Shown here: in pieces, positions 1 to 11,300 of the stretch
How positions within the stretch are numbered: position 1 is the first letter of the stretch
Layout: every line of letters begins with the position of its first letter
Origin: Gordionus sp. m RMFG-2023
Lineage: Eukaryota > Nematomorpha > Gordioida > Chordodea > Parachordodidae
NCBI RefSeq assembly: GCF_954871325.1
Contig: NC_088778.1
Span: 23,483,120 to 23,547,119 of the forward strand
Length of the DNA stretch: 64,000 bases
Reading direction: 5' to 3'
Translations under genes and position numbers: made by a program
The notes under the pieces: model-generated
Seen by the model: only the letters and a program-made list of their open reading frames with translations
Database searches by the model: none
What the model was told of the DNA's origin: nothing

Positions 1-133
1 GTGTAAGCACTGGGACTAAGGGCTGTAGTTAACTAGAGTTAGTCTATATAAGATGGTTTATAATTTAGATATCATTGAAACCTATATATTTTATAGTTAA
101 AATATATACATTACTATGTTTATACTATTTAAG

Positions 134-3100
134 GAGGCATACTCACTCGCTCGACAATTTAATCTAATACCCCCAATAACCGATCAATTGGAATACAACT
201 TGATGACTAGAGAAAAATTTGAGATATCGATGCAAGATATGAATCATAAAATAGGCAAATACACCATACAAATATTTATAATGTTTTGATATAAATATAT
301 TGAGTTTAATTTTAAAAAAAAAATATATATATATATATATAAATTCCAAATTTTCTATTAGGCTTAGGTTTAATCATCCATTCTCCCTTAGCTGGTGGCA
401 TACTCACAGGGAAATATGATGACGGTATTCCGACATATTCTAGAGCCTCATTAATAGTAAAATTTATTGATATTATAGGGTTAATATTGGATTTTTTTTT
501 ACCGTAGTCCATAATATACACTATTTTTATATAATTGATGTTAAAGTTTAAACTTTAGTTTTTTATAGAAATCTGACAGTTAGCTACTAAAATATTAGAA
601 AATAGCATGACTTTTTTTTCTATAAAGATTCGAATTTATGAGTCTAGTCTAGTCTATTTTTAAAATACAAATAGAAGGATGAGATATATTTCTTTCGGCC
701 TAGTTTTAGATTAAAATAGTTTTATTTATTTTTTTAATTAACCCTTAGTGGCGGAAAAAAATGATAATAATTTTTTGTTTTTATAATAGTGAAAGATAAG
801 TTTTATTTTTATCTATATAAATAAAATACAATTTAAATTTATAAAAAAAATAATAATAAGAGGTATAATATGGATACCACTTTCCCCAGCCTAATTAGGA
901 GGCATAAAATTTATTTTAAAAAATGATCAAATAAAGGAAAACGTTGCATTGATTGCACAACTCCATCTAATTTAAACCAATAAGATAAGAGCTTAATAAG
1001 CCAATAAAAATATGTTAATAGCAAAATAATAGTTTCATATATAAGGGTTGTATTACAAAATTTAATATAGTAGGCTGAGTGGAAGAACGTTTGCCTTTGA
1101 AATGTTAAGTCCTAGGTTCGCATCCCGTTGATGTATAAAAAATTTTTTCTTAAAATTTAACATTAGAGATATATATAGTCTCCCTCGATTTATTTAACAT
1201 TAAGATGATAGGAAAATTGATAGAAAAACAACATTTAACATTAAGATGATAGGATAGTTGATAGAAAAAATAAAAATTAACATTAAAATTATACGAAAAC
1301 GTTCATTTCTTGATTAAGGAGGTTATATATATACATATAACTTGTGTAGCAAATGGTATGAACAAAAATATATTTAATTTAATATTTTGATGGTTTCAGA
1401 TGAAGTAACTTTCGCTAGTAGAAAATAAATGCATCGTACGCCTCAAAGGGTTAATAGGAATTGACGAATGAATAATTACATTCACTATTTCTAAAGTGTG
1501 CTGATATTGAGAAAAATTATTAATTTCATTTTGAAGAGTAAATTTTACTAATGTTTTGCGTTCCTTTAAACTTTATTAACTTATCAAGAACGTAGCAATC
1601 ATTTGAATCTAAATTAAATAGTGTTTTGCTTCACTAATATGATATCAGGGTTTAAAATTTCAATTGCTATATATTTTCCTCCAGTTTACCTAATATCTAA
1701 GCGAATGTTTGAGGTGTTAATAGTCGAGTTTGTTAGACTCCTACTCAAGAGTCGCAGATTTATGAGCTCGAAGTGGATGTGTGAACACAAGTTTTAAAAT
1801 TGTCGTGAAATCGAGTCAACTTTAATTTTTTAATATCATTTTGTTTTAATTATATACAAGAGGCCGAATGAACAAGACTGGATCATATCTTGAGTTAAAA
1901 ATGTTCATGCCTCACATATCGAATTCATAATTTGATTTCTCGATTGGAATACATTATTTAGATGTCTCTAGTATTAACAACTTGAGTTCGCAACTTGAAT
2001 TTAGGAACTGAGGTTCAATCGAAGAACCAAAATTAGCTCGATTTCCCGATTAAGTTAACTTTAGATCGTTAACAGCATTCGGTATTACGCTTTGTATTTT
2101 ATTAAATAATTAGCATTTTAGCAATGGAATTAATGCCATTGCATTATTTATATATAATAAAATTTTATTAAAAAAAGAAAAGGTTTCTTGAGATTATAAA
2201 ATAATAAAAGAAAGATGGATTTTTTTTAAAAATTACAATCCCTACATTTAAACGTATATGACTCAAATATTTAAACGGGAGCGGCGATATTTAGAAAAAT
2301 AATAATTATACTTTTTATAATTACAGACGCAAAACAAGTTTAAGGAAAAGTTACTGAGCGACCAGGGAAGGGAAATGCAATCCAAAATGATAAGTCAGCT
2401 GATATTTTTGGCGACTACTTTACAGAGTACGGCGGCTCAGTTGTCTATAGGTAAATTTTAACTGTGTCTTTAATTTTAAATTGAGAATCCCTTATTAAAA
2501 AAGGCTCTAATTTAAAAAAAATGAATATAGAATCCCATATAATTAATATTATTAATATTTTTTTTAAATTTTTAATATATCGAAAAAATTATTTATTTTT
2601 GAGTAAACTAAGAATTCCTGAGAATCTCCAGTGGTCACTAAGTTAACAGCGAATTCTCGTATCACATTCATATGCAGGATAAAATTTTGAATTATATTTA
2701 TAAAATGTATACACATTTAAATTTGATTTTTAAATAGGTGCGATCTTAATGCCGTTTTAATATAATGATGAGCTTTTTGATATAATTTATTAAAAAATAA
2801 TTAGACATTTACCAGCAATGAAATTATAATTAGATATCAGTGCTTGATTAAATGTATTGGAATTTCTTTTTTGTTAGTAAAAAATTTCATTTATAAAATT
2901 GTGCAAGAGATTTAAATAATGAAGACTATTGTATAGAATATTTTTTAATTTTTTTAAAAGAGATACCTTTCTATATCCTAAGCAAAGGAGAGAGGATCAA
3001 TTCTCGAAATTTTTGAGTGAACGATAATGTAGAGGATAGCATAGAATGGAATAGCAGAAATATATGCTAATGAGGGGCAATTTATTTTGAAATAGTTTTG

Positions 3101-3655
3101 AGCTAAAATAGTGAAAATGAATCGTTATAGAAAGTATTGATAGTACCAATAATATTATAAAAAAATATGAATTATGTCTTATTATTTTTTAGCATGGTGT
3201 CTTCGAAATAATGAGTGTTCTTGCGTTTTAATGGGTGTAACTTCCGTCGAACAATTAATAGAAAATTTGAAAGCCATAAATGTAATATTTATTCAAAATC
3301 TTTAAATTAAATTATGTTCCAAAATTAAAGTTGTTACCAATATTTAAATTAAAATCAATTTTTTATTTACATAAATTAAAATAAAAACAAAATTATCCAA
3401 ATGCTATTGTCAGAGAAGCATAATTAATTTGAACCAATATAAATGCCCCTTTAAAGCATTTCAATTTAAAAAATGAGAATTTAATAAAATTGGAAATATA
3501 TACTTATTTATATAAATAAAATAAAGCTGCTATCGATATTTACACCCAAAGATGATGGAATAGAATTACGAGAAGATATGGGAGAGAAGTTAAACATTAT
3601 TTTTGACAACGATCCAAAAATAAGAATAAAATCCGTAAACTTCGATGACAGCTGA
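134..3655 (+). CDS. KCNAB: Voltage-gated K+ channel beta subunit (aldo-keto reductase fold), 3' part
   Basis: Partial gene entering from the left edge. Exons by homology and phase: 134-254, 362-456, 2327-2450, 3193-3281, 3527-3655 (TGA at 3653-3655). The translation follows the C-terminal half of vertebrate Kv-beta in order: [11 protein letters not shown], the [17 protein letters not shown] loop, [30 protein letters not shown], then a weaker tail. These segments build the late strands and helices of the NADPH-binding barrel; the EQLIEN stretch keeps the Gln, Glu and Asn that contact the cofactor in the family. The Trp before SPL in mammals is His here. Kv-beta proteins sit under cytoplasmic T1 domains of Shaker-type channels and tune inactivation and trafficking. 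All junction phases agree. The first intron (255-361) has a GC donor. The N-terminal half, including the catalytic residues, lies outside the window. Only the exact start of the last exon is less certain. Confidence 0.9.
255..361 (+). other. GC-AG intron in KCNAB
   Basis: Homology joins ATA-G to GC-TTA so the protein reads [13 protein letters not shown], matching HKIGVGAMTWSPL of mammals. This needs a donor of ATAG|GCAAAT and an acceptor of CTATTAG. No GT donor fits. The intron also holds a TA microsatellite. Confidence 0.7.
1062..1140 (+). repeat. tRNA-like sequence (SINE head or tRNA relic) in KCNAB intron
   Basis: A box-like TAGGCTGAGTGG at 1071-1082 and B box-like GGTTCGCATCC at 1115-1125 lie at a tRNA-like spacing. 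The anticodon stem does not pair well, so a tRNA-derived SINE head or a decayed tRNA is more likely than a working tRNA. An A-rich or simple tail follows. Confidence 0.45.
1192..1275 (+). repeat. Two-copy tandem repeat (about 41-43 bp)
   Basis: The unit begins ATTTAACATTAAGATGATAGG and occurs twice, followed by a short third partial copy to about 1295. It lies just after the tRNA-like sequence and may be its tail. The rest of this KCNAB intron (457-2326) shows nothing else I can name. Confidence 0.7.
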
Positions 3656-3826
3656 CTAGTGGCGGGACCTGGCGACGAATCCTTGACTAAGGATCAACGA
3701 CAGGCCCGCAATAGTGATATCTATAAGTACAGTAAAATTCAAAAGTCTAACACTAAAAAAGGAGCCATACTTACCGTGCAAAAAGAGCAAATGATTGCTT
3801 TCAGATCTAATTGTAGCGTTCAGTAA
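3656..3826 (+). CDS. Possible stop-readthrough extension of the KCNAB frame
   Basis: Directly after the KCNAB TGA the same frame stays open for 56 codons to TAA at 3824-3826. The stop context is TGA CTA G, the UGA-CUAG motif known to promote programmed readthrough in animal genes such as AQP4, OPRL1 and MAPK10. By my count the extension is about 42% G+C (70 of 168), like exons here and far above the sequence after 3826. The peptide is polar and basic, starting LVAGPGDESL and ending NCSVQ; no known domain or targeting tag was recognised. It could instead be a spliced alternative tail, or chance. A possible polyadenylation signal AATAAA follows at 3904-3909. Confidence 0.45.
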   Translation, partial: LVAGPGDESLTKDQRQARNSDIYKYSKIQKSNTKKGAILTVQKEQMIAFRSNCSVQ

Positions 3827-4338
3827 TGTTTATATATATATATTTGTCTTCTCAAAAGAATAATAATGGTTTCTTTTTTTTTTGACATAACATATTGTTA
3901 AATAATAAATCGTCCTAAAATCTTTGTTATCATTTTATTTTATAATTAAATTTTTTTAATATTCCGATGTAAACGTATTTTCGTCATTTAAAATCGATTA
4001 TTGCTTTTAAAGCATTAACGTATAGTGTTAATTTATAGTAATAGTCAATTTCTCCATTATGTTTTTATAACATTATCTTTCAAAAAGTTCTTAATTCATT
4101 CCATGGATATATTCGTTTATAAATAAATATAAGTTTAATGTGAATAATATTATGATTTCTCAAACATTAATTTAAATTCCTTTTGGGAAATAAAATATTT
4201 TAATATTTAGCAAATTCCGCCTGTAAATAAGAATCTAAATATCTTATAAGAAATAATATATTTATTAGTTGTAGCTAAGATAGTTTAGATTCCATTTATT
4301 CTAACATGATAAAAATTACGAGTCCTTTTTGTTTTTAG

Positions 4339-4493
4339 TCAGATTGAAAATAAATTGTGAGAGTGAAGAAAATTTTAGCAGTAGTGATACTAAGTTTTTA
4401 AATACTAATATGGATAATCAATATATAACAGTTAACAATAATGATTCTCCAGATGCAGATCTGGATGGACATGAAACAATAAAGAAAAAGTAG
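4339..4493 (+). CDS. Unassigned coding-like exon
   Basis: After a pyrimidine-rich acceptor (TTTGTTTTTAG at 4328-4338) a frame runs from RLKINCESEENF to GHETIKKK and a TAG at 4491-4493. The residues are acidic and serine/asparagine-rich, unlike random AT-rich translation. It could be an alternative last exon of the KCNAB gene (the phase does not fit the main exons), part of another gene, or chance. No family was recognised. The remainder of 3827-5377 is AT-rich with no other support for genes. Confidence 0.25.
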
Positions 4494-5377
4494 TGGCAAT
4501 CCGAAAAAAAGTTTCAATATATCCCCATGGACGGGTGATCTTATAACTACTATAAAAATCCCAATAGACTAGTTTATACCATTTATAAAGGATTTATTTT
4601 CCTTGATTTTGACACAATCAAATTTATAATCTACTCAATTTATTTCTCCATCATCGATTTTATTGGTAACAATTAAAAATTCATATAGAGGATACATATC
4701 TTATAAAAATATATAAATTTGTAGAAAATCTTAAAAAAATCTAAAAATTATATTTTGCAAAGTGTATATATATTTTATTTTTTTATAATAAATATTATTA
4801 TTGAATTAGAGTAAAAAAGTGTATAAAGTGTTTTATTAAAGTCAATATTAGAGAAATCTGAAGGAATTTAAAATTGTCTATGCTAAAATAGATATAATAC
4901 TTATTAGTGATTGATATAAAAATAGTAAATGCTTATAAATATAAATAATAATATATATAAATATCAAATTAGCGACCTATAACTGTCATTGCCATCGAAT
5001 GTTTGTAGATCATTTAAAATGAGATTGCATGACCATAGAGGAATTATTGTGGAGGAATTTTATATTTTTCCATTAATTTATATAAAAAAACATGATAAAA
5101 AAATAAGTATTGAGATTTGATCTATAAAACATTTAATATAGAATGTAAAAAGAGCGATAATAATTGCAGCGAATATGATTTTTTTCACAATTGAAGATTA
5201 TCTAAATATAAAATAACACAAAATATACAATAAAAAATTAATTTAATTTAAATTATTAATTGAACATTGTGTTCGTGACAGTTAAATATTAAAAAAAAGA
5301 AATTTATATCAGACTTAGATCGTATGATAAGCAAATTTTATAACTTCAAAAATTCGAACAAGCAAAATAAAAAATTA

Positions 5378-8300
5378 CTAAATAAAATAAAAGCCTTCAT
5401 TCTTCTTTTTGACTCCCAACTCTTCGCCCCCAATTGCATTTACCTGTAAAACGGAATGCCCCATAATCTCAAAATCTCCATTCCCGTCAAATTTTTTATT
5501 GTACCCATCCAAATCGTAATCAAAACTATCGTTATTATAAAAATCATCGCCAAAATTTCGCGTTCCACAAGGAACACCCATCTCGAAGCTATTAATTCCA
5601 TCTTCAATGCTAAATCCATTGTTTTCTTCGTCGTATTCAAAATCATCTATCTCAGAGAATGACCTGTTCTGAGATTTGATAGATGTCCAAGTGAGTGGTT
5701 TGTTATAGCTATTTTGAATTACAGTGCCATTATTTCCCTCAGATTTTAAATTATTACTTTTGGAGGAGTCAGTTTTGGCTTTACCACAATTGTGGTATGC
5801 AGCGTGAGGTAAGTATGAAGAAGATATAAATGTTTGCGAGGTTCTAAGAGCTTCGATCACGAGTCTAAGGTACAGCAAGGTATGACCGTCCCCTATATTG
5901 AGAGCGGATGAAAGTGATCGCTTAGCCCAGTTACCGTTTTTGCAACTTGTAAATGCTTCTTTAATCGATACTTTAATAATTTTTATTTATAAAATATAAG
6001 AATTTTCAATTTATAGATGAAGGATAATTGTTTGTTATGTGGTAAAAGTATTTTTAGGTATATTTTTAAAAAAGGAATAGATTTTATGCAAGTTTTATAA
6101 AATTATTTCAAATATTTTTTCGCAATACTTATCATATTTTCCAGTCCGACAAAAAAACCATTAGGTAAATGGGGATATTTTATATCTTTAAGGGATATAG
6201 GTTTGATACTTTCATCGAGACATATTTCATTGACATTCTCATTAGAAGTTTTTAAGTTCGGAGAAAGTCCATTGTACTTGTCTTCATTAATAGCTTCTAG
6301 TTCACCGTTATACAAAATTATAGGCATTTTTGGCGAAACTTCTTTCAATCGGACAGATTTCAAATATAATTTAACACTTTTCCCGTCGTATATGATAGTG
6401 CCTTATTTTTTAATAAATTTGATATTTACTTTAAATATTTTGTGACATTATTAGAAAAAATGTAAAAAACAATACCATATTAAGCATAGTAAAATTATAT
6501 AAATAGTTGGCTGAGTATTATAGTGGTTTATATCCATTGCTTACAATTTATTAGGAGAGTATCTTTAAAAAAATATATTTTGTATTTTATAGGAGATCCA
6601 ACATTATAATGCGAAGGATTATAATTATATTTTAATATTTATATTGGAAACAATACAGTACTGAAGGATTAATTTATCGAATAAAAATGTAAAAAAGTGA
6701 ATAACATTATAATATTCAGCCTACGACATAAAATAAAATATAAGACTTGTAACCCTTTTCGCCCCCAAGAACTAATTCTTCCTTTTCACATAAAGGATGG
6801 ACGTCCCCATTGATTATAACAGTAGCTCTAGTGTGATTTACTCCCTTATTACCGAAATAGGCATGGAAACTCAGGAAATTATCGCCACACAAGGAATCGT
6901 TAAGAACGGGAAAAACATCTTTTTCATCCCTTATTAGTTTTTTGCTTTTATGATGGCTTATGTATGTTGCCCTAGAGGATGTATTGGGAAGATGCCTAGG
7001 CTCACCATTACAAACCTATAAAAAAAATAGGGTTCTAATAAATTATATAGTTTTTCATATGGTTTTTTTAGTCTGACTAAACTCGGTCAATTGAAATTGG
7101 TCGGGCCAGATCGAATTAATTAAATAGGCTAAAACCCTTATGATTTCGTCGGAAAGTAGGTAAGAAAGTATATCAATAGCATGACTGCCTAAAGTATTGA
7201 GCAAGCCACCACCCATCCACTTATCACCAACCCAACAATCTGAGTGTGCAGTCGGAATTATTGATTGATCTTGGGTTTTACAAAGATTTGATGCGAGCTG
7301 AGAGCAGAAAGATCTATGGATCTTGATTTTTTTTTTATGAATTCATTAATATTTATAATAAAAGAGAAAAAAAATAATGAATATAAAATAATGCTTAGAA
7401 AAAGTATTTAAAAATCCTGGGCCATTTAAAGCCGGGAATTGACATAATTAATATCTTATTCTATGTTAAAAATAATTATTTTAATTAAATTTTTGCATAT
7501 AACAAAATTTTACAGAGAATTTTATGATAGATTTTATTAATTATTAAAATGCTTTAGTATAAATAGTATCCCTTTATTTAACTATATATTTATTTTAATG
7601 ATAATATACAATAAAATAAATTTCAAAATGTAAAAATTTTATACAGATTATTATATTAAAAATTTACTGTAAATAACTGTATTTTAAAAAATATATAATA
7701 TTACAATAAAATATAAGTAATTCGTTGCACATAACGACATTTAAAAAAATATAATTTAACAATTTTAATTAATACGAGAATTATTATATTATCAAAATAT
7801 AAATAACTCTTATTGCAAATGTAATACTTTTATTTAAAATAGTGTAATATAAAAAAATATAAATATTATGACTAAGAATTTATTATAATTAAGTTTTGCA
7901 TACAAAAATTTTATAACCAAAGACTCGCAATAGCAATTCACAGGGCCAATTACATCAGCTTCATTGGCAGCCTCATCTCACATGATGATTAGAATATATT
8001 TTATATTATTTTAATCGCGTAATGAATAATTTATTTATATATAATTTAATATAATATTTAAAAACTAAAAATATTATAATCATATTACAATTTTTTGTTT
8101 TGAATTTATAAAGAGAGGTCTAACTTTCCTCTGAGATTTCGCTAGTTCATCTAGAATCAAATTTTTATCAAGTATATCTCCTTATAAATATTTAATAGAA
8201 CGAATCCATTTAAGTGGATTTCATCGGTGCTATTTCTTAAATAGGTTTTTAACCTTTTCAAAGTTGAAAAGGACCTTTCATTAGTGCAAATTCTAATGGG

Positions 8301-11300
8301 CAGGGGAACTAAAATAAATGTGATATTAGATAGAGAATCGAAAGTGCAATTACACATGGAAAGGACCTGCAAAGCATTTTTTGGTCTTGAAGAGTACTCT
8401 ATTCTGTCAAGATTTTTATACTAAAATTCGACATCTCAAAGTAACTTATCATGCGATCCTGATAAATCATCAGATAGATTTTCTTAGTATCCTCTCACGT
8501 TTCAAGTGTAATCAACAATTCATACTCAATCGGCCAAATAAAATAAAAGCTTTTTAAAATAAAATGGTGACTAATAAATCTTTACTTTAATAAAAATAAA
8601 ATGTATCAATATTTATTTTACAAAAATCCTCAATTGTAAATGCATCAATATTTGAGCGATTGGATAGTCTAGAAACTACTCAGGGTTTAATAATTTCAAT
8701 CCCAAACATATTAGCGATTTCCTTTATTTACTCGTATATTTCATGAAATTTTTCATACACATTATCTCTGATATTCGTTACAATATCCTTTGCCCTATTC
8801 ATAACCTCCTTTAAATCCAAATCCATTTTTTGTAGCCTTTTGTTAAAATCATCTGTATAATTGATATTAAAAATTGTGGCTTCGTAATAGCCTACAAAAG
8901 ATTTTCAGCATCTGTGGAATCTTTTTTTTCGCTTGATATGTAGGATTCAAGCGCTGCAAAAATAGCTTCATACAATTCGATGAAAAGTCTCACTGACTCT
9001 TGTTTTTCAATTAATCTAGTTGGAAATTTTTTTTTGATTATTTGAATCAATGTCACCAAACGTTCGGATAAAAAGCTCCCTTTACTTGGATAGTGTGAAA
9101 AAGTTATAAACCAGCGATGTTCTAAATTTTTAAAAATATATCAGAATTATATAAATATATCATTTATAAAATACATATTAAAATCTAATAAATTCCAATT
9201 AAATATACTTTTACGTAAATTGTTTCGGATGTCTAGAATTTCGCATGCCTCAGATATCATCAGATTTAGGCAATGTGAACTATAATGAACATAGAAAGTT
9301 GTGCTGTAAAGCTCCCTAATCCTTGACTGCACCCCTTTAATGTGAACACTGATCGAGGGTGCTCCATCATATCCTTGGCTTCTCGTTAGATTTAAATCAA
9401 AATCTAAGTCTTGAAGGGATGCTATAACCTTTTTAGCTATCGAATCTGATTTAGTATCATGTAAGGCAAAAAATTGAACAAGAGTTCCTTCATTTTGAAA
9501 TCACCTGATTCCATATCAAGCTAGATAATTGCTCTATGTTAGTAACATTCGAAGTCACATTCGCCAAAACAATGGTGATGCTTTCACTTTTGTAGAAATT
9601 TCTATGAAGATGAACCTATTCCATATGGCTATTATTTCATTTTGAATACTTGGACTAAGGTAAATGGCATTTTTAGCAGAGCATGCTGTTTATAATGACC
9701 AAATTAAACGATATTTCTTTTATTTAAAAATGGATACAAAAATTATAAAAAATAAATTAATATTCTAAAACTATCTAATTAGTTATTTATAATTAATTGT
9801 TTTTCGAAGATATCTCTCGAGATAGGCATATCTAATTTTATCTCCATCCTCGGCTCTATTTTGATATCGCATATGTTATTTTATTCTAAACTGAAACCGT
9901 TTTAAATAATTCGCAATAAAAAAAATTTTTTTTGAGGGTTATGTGAAACACTATCCCCTCCCATGTCTATGAGGTTTGTCTAATGATTTGAATTCAAATC
10001 ACATTATTGTTATTTTAGATAAATAATATTTGCCCTCTGATTTAGAGACCTGCAAAACGTAACCCCTCAACCCAGAGTTTGTGATTATTTTTTATTTTGG
10101 GTTGCGTTTGACATAAGATAAATATTTTTGATATAATTCTGAATTTAATCAATTTATTATTTTACAATTTTTTTATTTTAGACTATTTTTTTATAACATA
10201 CTAAAGAAAAAATATCTTAGGGTAATTTTTTATATATTTTGATATTTACATTGGGCTGTGTCAAGAATATAGAATTAATTAATTTCATGCCTAGATTGGG
10301 TGAAGTTTGGATTTTTACTAAATATTTTAAGTCAGGTTGGGAAAGTCTAAAAATTTCCCTTAATAATTCTTAAGCTCTTATTGATAAATGTCTGAAGTTT
10401 CCTATTGTTGGCCTTGTTAATTTTACAAGCTTCACCTCTATATAACAGGATAGATAGGAATGACATTGGAATTAAAGATGCATAGTCTCAGAGTTTGATA
10501 TATTTAAGAAAAGCTATCCTAGTATTTTATATGCTTATTTTTAGTTCTTCCTTACAGCCACCTCTGTTATCCAGGACAATTCCAATATATTTATTTTGAT
10601 AACTAGATTAATCACTTCAGATTCAATTTCAATATTTCCCATAGGCGGTTATGTCTTGCTAAAATTTTATAAAAATTAATTTCTGGCCCTACTTTCATGC
10701 TGCTGTCAAAACCAGGGTATAACATTTGCTCAAAGTTTAAAAATCTTCAAAAATCTTGCTTTTTTGAAGACCAAAAAATTGAAGATATTTTTCTTGTTAT
10801 TTTGAAGATCAAAATAACTGAAATTTTAAGGTAAAAATGTTTTTTGTAAAAATTTCTTCTACGATATTGAGCAAATAATTTGGAATTTTTATAATATAAT
10901 CTTTTATTTTTCATTCAACTTTTTAAAACAATGATTTTCCATTTTGTTTTATTCTATTTTATTTTAAAAAAATCTGTTTTTTAGAAATAAGGTACACAAT
11001 TCCTAGTAGAGGTGGGCGCGGGCCTATTTTTTTATTCACAACCGGCCCGCTCACGGTGGTAATAAAAAAATATCACGCCCATTCACGCTTAACACTAAAA
11101 AATTTTTGACCCGACCCGCCCGCTCACGACAAGCAATATTTTGATTCACGCCCGAAAATTCACGGTGTTTTTAAATTTTTCAAAACTATTGCTATAATTT
11201 TACCCTTTTTTGAATTCATTCTATTTATTTCTCTAATTTTATAATCCATATTAATTACAAAAAATAAATATAATCTATAAATCGAAGTTTATTTGGAAAA

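Noticed and set aside
312-521. Minus-strand frame of 69 codons at the left edge
   Set aside because: It overlaps KCNAB exon 2 on the opposite strand, and the plus strand has clear homology.
5456-5662. Frames overlapping the GFOD last exon on both strands
   Set aside because: Shadows of the GFOD C-terminal exon, which is in phase with the upstream exons.
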